Virus record (IMG/VR): IMGVR_UViG_3300036800_000311 | Location: 1-64,000 of that record | Length of the DNA stretch: 64,000 bases | Direction: 5' to 3' (one strand) | Source of the DNA: a virus | Part shown: piece after piece, positions 16,116 to 25,059 of the stretch | How positions within the stretch are numbered: the first letter of the stretch is position 1 | Layout: every line of letters starts with the position of its first letter | The notes under the pieces: generated by a model | Databases searched by the model: none | What the model was told of the DNA's origin: nothing | What the model saw: only the letters and a program-made list of their open reading frames with translations | Translations under genes and position numbers: made by a program

Positions 16116-16877
16116 ATGGGCTGGAGACGAGACAGCAGCGCCGGAGGGGCGATCTGGGACACCGAGCCGCTCGGCCGCCAGGATCTTCTCTGCCGCGACG
16201 AGGAGCTCCGCTGGCTGATGCAGAAGGGCCGCCAGCAGTGGAAGTTGATCAACGGTCGGATCGCGAGGTCCGGCGACCCGGTGGCGGGCGTTGGCGCGTA
16301 CACGACGCTAGGTGCCTACCCGCCTAACGCCAACGCACCCACGGTCGCCAACACGCAGACAGCGACTCCTGGCCTAGCGTGGTGGACGGCCAGCCTGTAC
16401 ACGCCACTGCTCGCCAACGCAGTCCTCGCGCCCTCAGCTTGGCGGATCCACGCCAGCGGCACCTATCAGCTGTCCACCACTGCGATGACGATGACGCTGC
16501 TGCCGTTCATCGGCACGGCCGCCACGGGAGCAGCGCCCACGACCCACCAGGACCTGGGGGTTTCCGGCGCCGTCACGGTCGCAACGACCGCGATCACATC
16601 CGACTGGAAGCTGGACGGAGACCTGACGATTCGCTCAACGGGAACCGGAGGCACGGCCATCTTCAAGGGCGAGATGCGGTTCGGTCTCGCCGCCGTCCCG
16701 TACGCCGTGAGCGTGGGCACCCCCAACAACGTCGCGTGCCCGTTTGGTGGGACGGTCGCGACGGTGGACTTCACCGGCGCGACGGCGAACTATCCCGGTG
16801 GCTGGGGGCTCGCGTCCTGGGGAACCTCGGGGACCGAGACGATCATTCCTCAGCAGATCCACTGGATCTCACTCTAG
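16116..16877 (+). CDS. Structural protein
   Basis: 253 residues, ATG 16116 after GAGGGAGG; upstream in-frame sequence is noise. N-terminal charged helix (RQDLLCRDEELRWLMQKGRQQWK), then a beta-rich Thr/Ala/Gly body ending in QQIHWISL. Virion surface or fibre-associated by context; family not recognised. Confidence 0.55.
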   Translation: MGWRRDSSAGGAIWDTEPLGRQDLLCRDEELRWLMQKGRQQWKLINGRIARSGDPVAGVGAYTTLGAYPPNANAPTVANTQTATPGLAWWTASLYTPLLANAVLAPSAWRIHASGTYQLSTTAMTMTLLPFIGTAATGAAPTTHQDLGVSGAVTVATTAITSDWKLDGDLTIRSTGTGGTAIFKGEMRFGLAAVPYAVSVGTPNNVACPFGGTVATVDFTGATANYPGGWGLASWGTSGTETIIPQQIHWISL

Positions 16878-16884
16878 GCTCACG

Positions 16885-19005
16885 TTGGCCCTTCCGGGAC
16901 CTCCGAGCGCGGGGCGCCTAAACCCGAACCCAAGGTGGCCGTTCTGGGTCGCGCCCATACCCGCGTCCGCCACCTCGGCGTCGCAGGCGCTCGCGCTGAC
17001 CGGCGCGGAGACGTCGCTCTCCGACGACAGCGCGGGAGCAAACGTCCTCCTTCCACGCACCTCGCCGGAGACGACCGCCTCGTCGGACTCCGCGATTCGC
17101 GTTGCCTCCCAGGCTCGGGCGGCGGCGGACGCGACCTCGACCTCCGACGCGGCCGTGAGGAGCCAGGCGCTTCCCCGGACCACCAGCGATGCCTCGGCGT
17201 CCAGCGATGTCGCCTCCCGTCAGCTACTTCTCGCGCGCTCCCCCGCCGACGCGAGCGTCTCTACGGACGCAGCGGTCGGTCAGGTGGGGAAGGCTCGTAC
17301 CTCCGCGGACGCCTCGGCCAGTACCGACTCCGCGACCAGGCTCGCGCTCACGCTCACCCGGACGACCTCGGACGCGACCGCCTCCTCGGACGCCGCGGTC
17401 AGACTCGCGGCCGACGCCCGCTCCGCGCCGGACACGAGCACGTCCTCTGACGCCGCCTCCCGCCTCCTGGCGGCCCCCAGGACCGGGTCCGAGGTATCCG
17501 CCTCCTCCGACGCGGCGGTCCGCTCCGCGCTCCTCCTGGCGCGCTCCGCGACCGACGCCTCGGCGACCTCCGACTCCGCTGCGCGCCTCCTCGCCACGGC
17601 GCGGACCGCCAGCGACGCCTCCGCGACCTCGGACGCGGCCGTCGGCCACCTGGGGAAGGCCCGCACCGCAGCGGACGCCTCCGTGGCGACCGACGTCGCG
17701 ACGCGGGCGCTCGTCGTCGCTCGCTCGTCGTCGGACACGTCCGCGGCCTCGGACGCGGCGACGCGGCTCGCGGTCGCCGCTCGAGCAGCGAGCGAGACGT
17801 CCGCCGAGAGCGACTCCGCCGCCCGCCTGCTCGTGCTCGCCCGATCCGCCGCGGACGCGAGCGCCTCCGTCGACACGGTCGCGCGCTCCGATCCGAAGGC
17901 CAGGACCTCGTCGGACGCGAGCGCCGTCGCCGACTCCGCGACACGTACGCTCGTCGAGGCACGATCCTCCTCGGACACCTCCGCCTCGGCCGACTCCGCA
18001 GCCCGAGGCCTCGTCGAGGCACGATCCTCGGCCGACGCCTCCGCGTCCGCTGACGCCGCGACGAGGCTGACGGCCCAGGCTCGAGCGGCGTCCGACGCCA
18101 GCGTCACGACGGACAGCGCGACGCCGCAGCTCGGGAAGGCTCGGACCGCCAGCGACACGACCGCGTCGACGGACTCCGCCTCGCGGGCGGCGCTGCTTCT
18201 ATCCCGGACCGCCGCCGACGTCTCGGCCTCCTCGGACGCCGCCACGAAGACCCAGCGGGCCGCGCGGACCGCCAGCGACTCGTCGCTGAGCTCCGACCTC
18301 GCCGTCGGCGCGCTCGGGAAGGCCCGCTCGGCCACGGACACCTCCGCCAGCTCGGACGCTGCCACGAGGGCGCTGCCCATAGCCCGGGCCGCGGCGGACG
18401 CCTCCGCGACGTCGGACGCCGCGACTCGTCTCTCGATCGCCGCGCGGACCGCGACGGACCTGACGGCCACCTCCGAGTCTTCGATCAGGGCCGCGCGCCT
18501 CTCGCGAGTCGCCGCCGACACGTCCGCCGCTTCCGACGCGGCGGTACGCGCGGGCGGGCAGGTCGCCCGGCTCGCCGCCGACGCGTCGCTCTCCTCCGAC
18601 GCGACAGCACGGACGTTCTCCATCACCAGGACCGCCGCCGACGCGAGCGCGTCCTCGGATCTCGCCGCCCGCGCCTACGTCCTCTCGCGTGTCGCGTCGG
18701 ACTCCTCCCTCGGGGCCGACTCCGCAGTCCGCCACGTGTCCGTCGCGAGGGCGACCGTCGACGTCTCCGCGGCCGTCGACTCCGCAGCCCTCGGCGGCGG
18801 GACGCGCCTCGCCGCCGACGTGTCCCTCTCGATCGACAGCGCGACGTCCTTCACCCCCGTCGTCTACCCGACCGGCCCAGCGGGATCCGTCGGCGGCGGA
18901 ACGATCGGCCGCGGCTACGGGGGTCGGGTCGGGGTCGGGTCCGGCGGACTCGACGGACGCGGGTATACCGGCCGAGACGGACATCAGATCGGAGGGAGTA
19001 GATGA
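16885..19005 (+). CDS. Repeat protein of about 31 twenty-residue Ser/Thr/Ala/Asp units
   Basis: About 706 residues; TTG 16885 is the best start seen, but no clear ribosome-binding site supports it. From about residue 32 the protein is a tandem array of roughly 31 units of 20-21 residues with consensus like ARTASDASASSDAATRLLVL. A Gly-rich tail (GGGTIGRGYGGRVGVG) follows. Each unit is about a third Ser/Thr plus Ala and Asp, suggesting an elongated fibre. It precedes the glycosyltransferase island by about 1.4 kb, so its many hydroxyl residues may be glycosylation sites, which is a hypothesis. The stop overlaps the next ATG. Confidence 0.65.
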   Translation: MALPGPPSAGRLNPNPRWPFWVAPIPASATSASQALALTGAETSLSDDSAGANVLLPRTSPETTASSDSAIRVASQARAAADATSTSDAAVRSQALPRTTSDASASSDVASRQLLLARSPADASVSTDAAVGQVGKARTSADASASTDSATRLALTLTRTTSDATASSDAAVRLAADARSAPDTSTSSDAASRLLAAPRTGSEVSASSDAAVRSALLLARSATDASATSDSAARLLATARTASDASATSDAAVGHLGKARTAADASVATDVATRALVVARSSSDTSAASDAATRLAVAARAASETSAESDSAARLLVLARSAADASASVDTVARSDPKARTSSDASAVADSATRTLVEARSSSDTSASADSAARGLVEARSSADASASADAATRLTAQARAASDASVTTDSATPQLGKARTASDTTASTDSASRAALLLSRTAADVSASSDAATKTQRAARTASDSSLSSDLAVGALGKARSATDTSASSDAATRALPIARAAADASATSDAATRLSIAARTATDLTATSESSIRAARLSRVAADTSAASDAAVRAGGQVARLAADASLSSDATARTFSITRTAADASASSDLAARAYVLSRVASDSSLGADSAVRHVSVARATVDVSAAVDSAALGGGTRLAADVSLSIDSATSFTPVVYPTGPAGSVGGGTIGRGYGGRVGVGSGGLDGRGYTGRDGHQIGGSR
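16980..18850 (+). repeat. Tandem 60-bp coding repeats (about 31 copies)
   Basis: Degenerate 60-63 bp direct repeats inside the repeat-protein gene, each encoding a motif like RTASDASASSDAAVR. Units differ at many codons, so they are old rather than recently amplified. Copy number was counted by eye from the translation. Confidence 0.8.
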
Positions 19006-20000
19006 GCTTCGTCGTCACGCTGGTCGACTACACGCCGCCGCCGCGCTACTCGCCGGTCGTCACGCCCTGGACTCAGGCGCGGATCGGGTACGCGACGACC
19101 CAGGCCGGGCCGTTCGCGAACATCGACCTGATCGCGCTCTCCCCGCTCGACGGGAACGCCGCGACGCCCCAGGTCCGGAACCTCACGACGCTGAGCTCCC
19201 CCGCGCCTACGGGCTGGTTCCAGGTGACGTGGCTCGACGCGCTCGGGAACCAGGCGCCGACGGACCCGGTCTCCTTCCCGCCCGGCGCGACGCTCGGGGC
19301 GGCGTCGCCGTCGCAGCTCTCCGCGCGGTACGCCGTCCGGCATCGCATCCGCGACGGGGTGCCGCTCACGGACGCGAACCCCGTGCCGTACAACATGGTC
19401 CGCCTGGAGGACCTCAGCGATCAGGTCCCGGCCGTCCCGACCCCCGTCCAGGCGACCTTCCAGTGCCGCTACGCGGACATCCCGACGGGCCGCTACATGA
19501 ACGCCGCGGTCGTCCCCGGGACGCTCGTCGCGTTCGTCGACGGATCCTGGACGCCGATCTCGCCGATCGCGGACGTAGACCAGAACGGCAACTTCACCCT
19601 CCCGGTCCCGCCCGTCGCGTCGCTGAGGATCACGTACGCCTGGCAGTACCTCTCCGACGGAGAGATCGACCAGTTCGTCGACGAGTCCCGGCAGTGGCTG
19701 CGGGAGTTCACGGCGGTCACGGGCGTCCCCGACGGTCTCGTCCCCGCGCTCGTATCCTACGCGGCGTCCCGCGCCCTCTCCGCCCTGGCGCGCTCCGCGA
19801 CGCTAGCGCCCGTCAAGGCCGGGGATAGCGACGTCGACTGGAGCAAGCTCGCCGCCGCGTACCAGGCGGAGGCGGCGGTCCAGTACAAGACCGCGAACGA
19901 CGAGCGGACCGCGTACTACTCGATGGGACCAGAGGGACTCGACCCGACCGTCGTCGACTTCTCATCCCTGGGCTTCGGCACGTACACCCCAGAGCGCTGA
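19002..20000 (+). CDS. Hypothetical structural protein
   Basis: 332 residues, ATG overlapping the preceding stop (ATGA). First 220 residues are beta-rich, with an Ig-like flavour (GWFQVTWLDALGNQAPTDPV). The last 110 are helical (EIDQFVDESRQWLREF, SYAASRALSALARSATL). The C-terminal helical part resembles head-tail connector proteins in style only; no firm family. Confidence 0.55.
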   Translation: MSFVVTLVDYTPPPRYSPVVTPWTQARIGYATTQAGPFANIDLIALSPLDGNAATPQVRNLTTLSSPAPTGWFQVTWLDALGNQAPTDPVSFPPGATLGAASPSQLSARYAVRHRIRDGVPLTDANPVPYNMVRLEDLSDQVPAVPTPVQATFQCRYADIPTGRYMNAAVVPGTLVAFVDGSWTPISPIADVDQNGNFTLPVPPVASLRITYAWQYLSDGEIDQFVDESRQWLREFTAVTGVPDGLVPALVSYAASRALSALARSATLAPVKAGDSDVDWSKLAAAYQAEAAVQYKTANDERTAYYSMGPEGLDPTVVDFSSLGFGTYTPER

Positions 20001-20051
20001 TCGGTCGCCGCTCCCGCCGCTAGCCTTCGGGCTACGAGAGGAAGGAACGAG

Positions 20052-20399
20052 TTGTCCGAAGAAGAGCAGGACCCGCAGCAGGACCCGCAGGTAGGCGCCC
20101 TCGCCAGTCGCGTCCACGTCGCGCTCCGCGCCTTCTCGGCGCTGAACATGGGCGTCGCCGACGGAGAGCTGGGCTACGCCCCGCCGGAGAACTGGCTCGC
20201 GGAGGGTCACATCGGAGCCCTGACGCGCCTCCTCGTCGAGGCCGGGATCCTCGAGGAGCGCGCCGTCCTCCTGGAGACGCTCAGGCAGCAGGCGGTCATC
20301 CTGGAGCGCGGGCTCTCGGAGGCCGCGGAGCATCTCCGCGGACGCTCCGGCCTGGTCGTCGCACACAGCCATCCTCGCAACGGGCGGCCCCAGGGATGA
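20052..20399 (+). CDS. Small helical hypothetical protein
   Basis: 115 residues from TTG 20052, preceded by GAGAGGAAGGA. Acidic Gln/Asp-rich N terminus and two helices (GALTRLLVEAGILEERAVLLETLRQQ is one contiguous helical region by composition). The end overlaps the start of the first glycosyltransferase gene by four bases, so it is co-translated with the island. Confidence 0.55.
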   Translation: MSEEEQDPQQDPQVGALASRVHVALRAFSALNMGVADGELGYAPPENWLAEGHIGALTRLLVEAGILEERAVLLETLRQQAVILERGLSEAAEHLRGRSGLVVAHSHPRNGRPQG

Positions 20400-21151
20400 G
20401 GGTCGCCGTCGGGGCTCCCGTCGGGGACGATCGCGCCGAGATCCTGCCGCGCTGGCTCGCGGGCCTGCACGCGCAGAGCGTCCGGCCGGAGGTCCTCTGC
20501 GGCGTCTACTCCCAGGGGGCGAGCGCCGTCCGCTCCGCGCTCCTCGACCAGTCCCTCTTCACCGTCCGGGCGAGGGCGACGCACCTCCCGTTCCATCCCC
20601 GCGCCCAGCGCAACGACGACCCGAGGGATCCCTGGCGGGCGCGGCACATGGCGAACCTCCGGAACGAGCTCCGCGGGCTCTTCCTAGCGACCGACTGCGA
20701 CGTCTTCCTCTCCCTTGACACGGATATCCTCCTGGAGGAGCCGACGGTCGTCGAGCGGCTCTGCGCGACGCTCTCCGAGGGATGGGACGTCGCCTGCGCG
20801 CTGACCTACCTCAGCCCCAAGGGCGCCGAGTCCGGCTGCTACAACGCCGGGTACCTGCCGACCGACGAGCCGCGGGCGATGTCGCGCGTCTGGGAGCGCG
20901 CGACTCAGTACCAGGCCACGCGGGAGCCGCCGGTCAAGATCGACGTCCCGATGGCGGCCTACGCGATCCGTCGCCACGCCATGGCGATGTGCCGCTACTA
21001 CCCCCACGACTGCGGCGAGGACATCGGCTTCGCGGACTGCCTCAAGCGGCACAACCTGCGGGTCGGCTGGCGAACCGACGTCGAGGTACGACACGTCTGG
21101 AACGTCGCGAAGCACGCGGTCCCTGTCGGAGCGACGGGAGGAGACGGATGA
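20396..21151 (+). CDS. Glycosyltransferase, GT-A fold (family 2-like)
   Basis: 251 residues. N terminus VAVGAPVGDDRAEILPRWL matches the nucleotide-binding strand of GT2 enzymes. The metal-binding DxD is D108-T-D110 (CDVFLSLDTDILLEE). A C-terminal acceptor-side segment contains the CGEDIGFADCLKRHNLRVGW pattern typical of the catalytic base region (ED). It transfers a sugar from a nucleotide-sugar to an unknown acceptor, presumably a virion protein, DNA or host glycan. First enzyme of the island; starts at an ATGA overlap. Confidence 0.75.
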   Translation: MRVAVGAPVGDDRAEILPRWLAGLHAQSVRPEVLCGVYSQGASAVRSALLDQSLFTVRARATHLPFHPRAQRNDDPRDPWRARHMANLRNELRGLFLATDCDVFLSLDTDILLEEPTVVERLCATLSEGWDVACALTYLSPKGAESGCYNAGYLPTDEPRAMSRVWERATQYQATREPPVKIDVPMAAYAIRRHAMAMCRYYPHDCGEDIGFADCLKRHNLRVGWRTDVEVRHVWNVAKHAVPVGATGGDG

Positions 21152-21294
21152 TTCTTAGGCAGGCGTTCTGGGCGCTCGCGGGCCTCCTGGAGAACCCGAC
21201 GAGCACGTTCGGCCGGGTGATGTGGGTGCTCATCGCGGGGCTGCTCGCGGTGATCCTGTTCGTCCTCGCGGTCCACGCGGGAGGAGGGTTCTGA
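21148..21294 (+). CDS. Small single-pass membrane protein
   Basis: 48 residues, ATG overlapping the previous stop (ATGA), with GGAGGAGA upstream. One strong transmembrane helix at about 25-43 (MWVLIAGLLAVILFVLAVHAG). No family. Could anchor or assist the glycosylation enzymes, by position only. Confidence 0.5.
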   Translation: MILRQAFWALAGLLENPTSTFGRVMWVLIAGLLAVILFVLAVHAGGGF

Positions 21295-21572
21295 TGGCTC
21301 ACCTGGACTTCGCGGAGGTCCGCACGCACGACTCGCGCTTCACCCGCGGGTACGAGGCCGGATACTTCCAGGCGAAGATCGAGGATCGCCGGGGCTTCTC
21401 GCGGCGCGTCCTGGCGGAGCACTGGGAGTCCCTCGGGATGATCCTCGCCGGGACGCGGGCGACCGTCGAGGTCTCCGCCCCGACCGTCGGCCAGTACGGC
21501 GTCCCGTGGGTCGAGGTGACCGTCGCCTTCCCGCCGAGCCTCGACGAGGTCGCCCCGAGGGTGATCCGCTGA
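21294..21572 (+). CDS. Small hypothetical protein
   Basis: 92 residues from ATG 21294, overlapping the previous stop (TGATG) after GAGGAGG. Aromatic/charged N-terminal half (GYEAGYFQAKIEDRRGFSRRVLAEHW) and a beta C-terminal half (WVEVTVAFPPSLDEVAP). No family recognised; coupled to neighbours. Confidence 0.5.
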   Translation: MAHLDFAEVRTHDSRFTRGYEAGYFQAKIEDRRGFSRRVLAEHWESLGMILAGTRATVEVSAPTVGQYGVPWVEVTVAFPPSLDEVAPRVIR

Positions 21573-21745
21573 TGCCGCCGACGGACGCCCTCCGCTTTGA
21601 GATCTCGATGACCGAGACGGAGCCGTTTGTCCGGCTCGTCGAGTTCGTCGGCGAGGTCGTGGAGCACGCGATCCGGGGCGACGACCCGGCGCTCTGGGAC
21701 ATCTGTCGGCGCCTCAACGACGACCTGCTGGAGATCCACCCGTGA
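21572..21745 (+). CDS. Small acidic hypothetical protein
   Basis: 57 residues, ATG overlapping the previous stop (TGATG). Acidic and helical (PFVRLVEFVGEVVEHAI, DDPALWDICRRLNDDLLEI). No family recognised; the end overlaps the next gene by four bases. Confidence 0.45.
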   Translation: MPPTDALRFEISMTETEPFVRLVEFVGEVVEHAIRGDDPALWDICRRLNDDLLEIHP

Positions 21746-22836
21746 CCCGCCTCGGCGGGGACCCGTTCTCCATCGTCACCCCCACGGCCTCGGCCGACGG
21801 GTACGGCGTCTCCGGGGAGGCCCTCGTCCTCTCCGCCGTCCGCGAGCACGGCGCGGACATCGCGGTTATCGGTCACGACTGGGCCGATGAGCGCTACTGC
21901 GACCCGGACTTCCTGGCGCTGAAGGTCGACCGGTACCTCGCCGACGCCCACGACCTCCTCGTCCTCTACTTCCTGCCGTACGCGCTCGCCCAGTACTCCT
22001 CGCGGATCAACGTCCTCCAGACGATGTGGGAGACGGACCGCCTGCCGGACCGCTGGGCTCACCTGTGCAGGCTCGCGGACGGGATCGTCGTTCCGTCCGA
22101 GCACTGCCGAGAGGTCTTCGCCGAGCGCGTCGAGTGCCCCGTCGAGGTCGTCCCGTTCGGCACCGACACGGACCTGTACTCGGTCGTCTCGCGGATCGGG
22201 CGAGAGGGACCGTTCACGTTCCTGATGGCGGGCCTCCTCCACTACCGGAAGGGCGTCGAGTTCGCGCTCCGCGCCTTCCGCGAGGAGTTCGCGGCGAGCG
22301 AGCCCGTCGAGCTGGTCCTGAAGACCCGCCGCGGCTTCCTCGACGTCGGGTCGTCGGCGTCCGTCCTCAGCGACGAGCGCGTCCGGGTCATCGACGCGGA
22401 CTACACCCGCGAGGAGATGCGCGACCTCTACCATCGCGCGGATTGCTTCCTGGCCCCCTCGCGCGGCGAGGGCTCGGGCCTGACCCCGCGCGACGCGATG
22501 TCGACGGGCCTCCCGGCGATCGTCACGGACTGGGGCGGACTCCGGGAGCTGGCCGAAGTCGGCGTCGCCCTCGAGGTCGAGGACCTGGAGGTCGCCCCGA
22601 GGGAGAACTCCTCCTACGGCGCGGGCGTGACCGGCGGCGGAGATATCGGCCGCTTCGCTCGGCCGTCGGTCTCCCACCTCCGCGAGACGATGCGCGAGAT
22701 GTACGAGGGGACGCACTGGCGGACCCTCGTGGGCGCCGGGTGCGCCGTACAGATGCGCAGGCAGTACACCTGGGGGCGCTGCGCGGGCGAGTGGCTCGCG
22801 GCGCTGGAGCGACTATCCGCAAGGACGGCGGCATGA
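21742..22836 (+). CDS. Glycosyltransferase family 4-like (GT-B fold)
   Basis: 364 residues from GTG overlapping the previous stop. N domain has the acceptor-side start (DGYGVSGEALVLSAV) and a Rossmann strand (LLVLYFLPYALAQYS). C domain has GLLHYRKGVEFALRAF at about 164-179. At 230-248 it has SRGEGSGLTPRDAMSTGLP, a variant of the E-x7-E retaining GT4 motif in which the second Glu is Asp. It probably adds hexose to a virion or cell-surface acceptor. Order within a chain of glycosyltransferases suggests stepwise glycan building. Confidence 0.8.
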   Translation: MTRLGGDPFSIVTPTASADGYGVSGEALVLSAVREHGADIAVIGHDWADERYCDPDFLALKVDRYLADAHDLLVLYFLPYALAQYSSRINVLQTMWETDRLPDRWAHLCRLADGIVVPSEHCREVFAERVECPVEVVPFGTDTDLYSVVSRIGREGPFTFLMAGLLHYRKGVEFALRAFREEFAASEPVELVLKTRRGFLDVGSSASVLSDERVRVIDADYTREEMRDLYHRADCFLAPSRGEGSGLTPRDAMSTGLPAIVTDWGGLRELAEVGVALEVEDLEVAPRENSSYGAGVTGGGDIGRFARPSVSHLRETMREMYEGTHWRTLVGAGCAVQMRRQYTWGRCAGEWLAALERLSARTAA

Positions 22837-23189
22837 GCTATCGAGTCAACCCTGACCACATCTGCGAGACCGAGGGGTGCCGCGCGCCGCGGGTGATCGG
22901 CTCCGACCTCTGCTCTGCCTGCGCGAGATGCAAGGGTCAGGTCGCCGCTCGGATCGCGGAGCGCGCCGACGAGATCGCCGCTCGGGACGCGATGGCCGAG
23001 GGCGTCCTCCATCCCGCCGCCGCCGACCTCCTCGGGGGACAGGGTGAGGCGAGGCCGCCGCGCTGCGTCGCCTACCTCTCGCGAGCGGGGGACGTCATCA
23101 CGCTGGAGCTGACCGGGGAGCCGCGCTTCACGGAGGCGGACGTGGACCTCTGCGCGAAGGCCCTGGCGCGCAAGGCGTGCGGGTGCTGA
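22833..23189 (+). CDS. Small Cys-rich (zinc-binding) protein
   Basis: 118 residues, ATG overlapping the previous stop (ATGA). N-terminal CETEGC and CSACARC motifs suggest a zinc ribbon. C terminus has a beta segment (VITLELTGEPRFTEADVDLC) and ends KACGC. No family recognised; role in the island unknown. Confidence 0.55.
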   Translation: MSYRVNPDHICETEGCRAPRVIGSDLCSACARCKGQVAARIAERADEIAARDAMAEGVLHPAAADLLGGQGEARPPRCVAYLSRAGDVITLELTGEPRFTEADVDLCAKALARKACGC

Positions 23190-23193
23190 TCTC

Positions 23194-24633
23194 GTGACCC
23201 CGATCTGGGCCATGACGCTCGTCGGGCAGAACCCGGAGCCGTTCCTGGAGGCCGCGCTCCGATCCGTCGACTGGGTGGATGGGTACGCCGTCGTCAACAC
23301 GGACCCCGAGGGCCGAGGGGCCACGAACGAGGCGATCATCCGCAGGGTCGTCGACCGGGAGAGGCTTCGCGTCGATCGCCTCTGGATGAGCTCCCGCGGC
23401 TTCGACTTCGCGAAGGCCCGGAACGCCGCGCTGGCGATGATCCCCGAGGACGCGTACGTCCTGATCGTCGACGCGGACGAGGTCTACTACTCGGAGTTCG
23501 AGGCGGAGGCACGACGACTGATCGCCCACGGGCACGACTCGATCACGAGTCACTACTTCCACCTCGCGGTCCGGAAGGACCTGCTTCACTCCGAGCGCGA
23601 CCGGGAGATCCTATTCCGCAACGGCCCCGGCGTCCGGTTCGAGAGCGGCGTCCACGAGCGGCTCGTCCATCCTCGCGCCAAGCCCGTCGTCGCCCGCGGC
23701 TACCACGGGGCGCACTACGGATACATCAAGACGCCCCGCGAGGTCGCGGCTCGCTGGGAGTTCTACCGCTCCCTCGGCTCCGAGGTCCACGACTACGACG
23801 CCTCGCAGCCGGATCGGGCGCTGGACGACTGGCCGCGGGTCTGTCGTCCGTTCTGGCGAGAGCATCCGCCCGCGGTCCGCGAGGTGCTGGAGTCCTACCC
23901 GAGCACGCCTCCTCGCCACCGCGAGGGACCCACGGCGACTCTCCTCGTCCTGCTCACCTGGGACGACGCGGAGAACCTCCGCAAGTGCCTGGCCTCGCTC
24001 TGGACCACCGACACCCCGTTCTGGCTGGTCGCGGTAGACAACGGCTCGACAGACGAGACGCTCAACGTCCTCCGGGAGTACCAGGATCGCGTACAGGGGG
24101 GAGACGTCACCGGAGATGGGCCTTGCCGCCAGTTCTGGATCAAGCAGCGCCCGGGACTCTCGCTCGCGCAGGCACTGAACGTCGGCTTCTCCGATATGGA
24201 CCACCTGACTGGCGACTACACGCCGCCCTACATCGGCTGGATCCACCCGGACATGACCTTCGACTGGCCGGACTGGCTCGGACGCCTCCGCGACGCGATG
24301 GACGAGCACCCTGAGTGGGTCAAGCTCGGAGCGCAGGAGGCCCACGACGGGAACCGCGAGCTCCGCCCGGGGAACTCACAGTGCTACATCGTCCGCCGGA
24401 CCGCGCTGGAGAAGGTCGGCCTCTTCGACGAGCGCTTCCTCGCGTGCGGCGGATATGAAGACTGGGAGATGAACTCCAGGCTCCTGACCGTCGGCGAGGT
24501 GATGATCCTCCCGGAGGCGATGATCCGGCACGAGGCGATGAGCACCCGTGCGCGCCACGACAACACCGACGCGGCCCGGCGGAACGCGGACCTCTATCAC
24601 GAGATCGTCGGGCAGTGGGAGGCGGTCGTATGA
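23194..24633 (+). CDS. Two-domain glycosyltransferase (tandem family 2)
   Basis: 479 residues. The first GT-A domain spans about 1-225 with DADE as DxD (YVLIVDADEVYYSEF, near 90) and GT2-style RGFDFAKARNAAL. The second spans about 245-479, with a standard GT2 start (ATLLVLLTWDDAENLRKCL ... AVDNGSTDETLNVL) and IHPDM in the DxD position. LACGGYEDWEMNSRL near its end corresponds to the catalytic ED region. A bifunctional enzyme could add two different sugars or polymerise. Its stop overlaps the JAMM gene start (ATGA). Confidence 0.8.
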   Translation: MTPIWAMTLVGQNPEPFLEAALRSVDWVDGYAVVNTDPEGRGATNEAIIRRVVDRERLRVDRLWMSSRGFDFAKARNAALAMIPEDAYVLIVDADEVYYSEFEAEARRLIAHGHDSITSHYFHLAVRKDLLHSERDREILFRNGPGVRFESGVHERLVHPRAKPVVARGYHGAHYGYIKTPREVAARWEFYRSLGSEVHDYDASQPDRALDDWPRVCRPFWREHPPAVREVLESYPSTPPRHREGPTATLLVLLTWDDAENLRKCLASLWTTDTPFWLVAVDNGSTDETLNVLREYQDRVQGGDVTGDGPCRQFWIKQRPGLSLAQALNVGFSDMDHLTGDYTPPYIGWIHPDMTFDWPDWLGRLRDAMDEHPEWVKLGAQEAHDGNRELRPGNSQCYIVRRTALEKVGLFDERFLACGGYEDWEMNSRLLTVGEVMILPEAMIRHEAMSTRARHDNTDAARRNADLYHEIVGQWEAVV

Positions 24634-25058
24634 GCGGTTCCGCCGGAACGACCTCGCCGCCCGCGACGATCAAGGTCCACCGGACGATCCACGACGACCT
24701 CATCGCGCACGCTCGAGAGGAGTCCCCCCGCGAGTGCTGCGGTCTGCTGGTCGGACTCGACGGCCTCGCGTGTCGGGCCTACCGCACGACGAACGTCGCC
24801 GCCGACCCCGTCGGCGGGTTCGAGATCGCCGCGGACGAGGCCCGGGCGATCGAGGCGGAGGCGAGCGCTGCGGGCCTGGGGATCGTCGCCTCCTACCACT
24901 CGCACCCGGCGGCCCGCGCCATCCCGTCGGCCAGCGACCGCGAGATGGGCCGCGCGGACGTCGTCCAGATCATCGTCGGGATGCACCCGAACCTCGTCGT
25001 CCGCGCCTTCCGCGCGGACGAGTACCGAGTCGAGGACGTACCCCTGGAGGTGTTCTAG
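24630..25058 (+). CDS. Stand-alone JAMM/MPN+ metalloprotease-domain protein
   Basis: 142 residues from ATG 24630 (ATGA overlap). Carries the complete JAMM zinc motif: Glu in PRECCGLLVG (about 35), then H90-S-H92-P with S100 and D103 (SYHSHPAARAIPSASD). The family includes deubiquitinases, bacterial JAB enzymes and the JAMM half of phage lambda tail protein K, a tail-tip assembly protease. Here there is no NlpC/P60 partner domain, and the gene is inside the glycosyltransferase island rather than among tail genes. It may process a virion protein or remove an isopeptide-linked tag; function is open. Confidence 0.8.
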   Translation: MSGSAGTTSPPATIKVHRTIHDDLIAHAREESPRECCGLLVGLDGLACRAYRTTNVAADPVGGFEIAADEARAIEAEASAAGLGIVASYHSHPAARAIPSASDREMGRADVVQIIVGMHPNLVVRAFRADEYRVEDVPLEVF

Positions 25059-25059
25059 A

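Noticed and set aside
17280-18626. 448-codon minus-strand frame with Ala/Glu/Val repeats
   Set aside because: It is the reverse reading of the 60-bp coding repeats; its periodicity follows from the sense gene and it has no ribosome-binding site.
16980-18850. CRISPR array
   Set aside because: The 60-bp repeats are degenerate, in frame and without spacers; they encode protein repeats.
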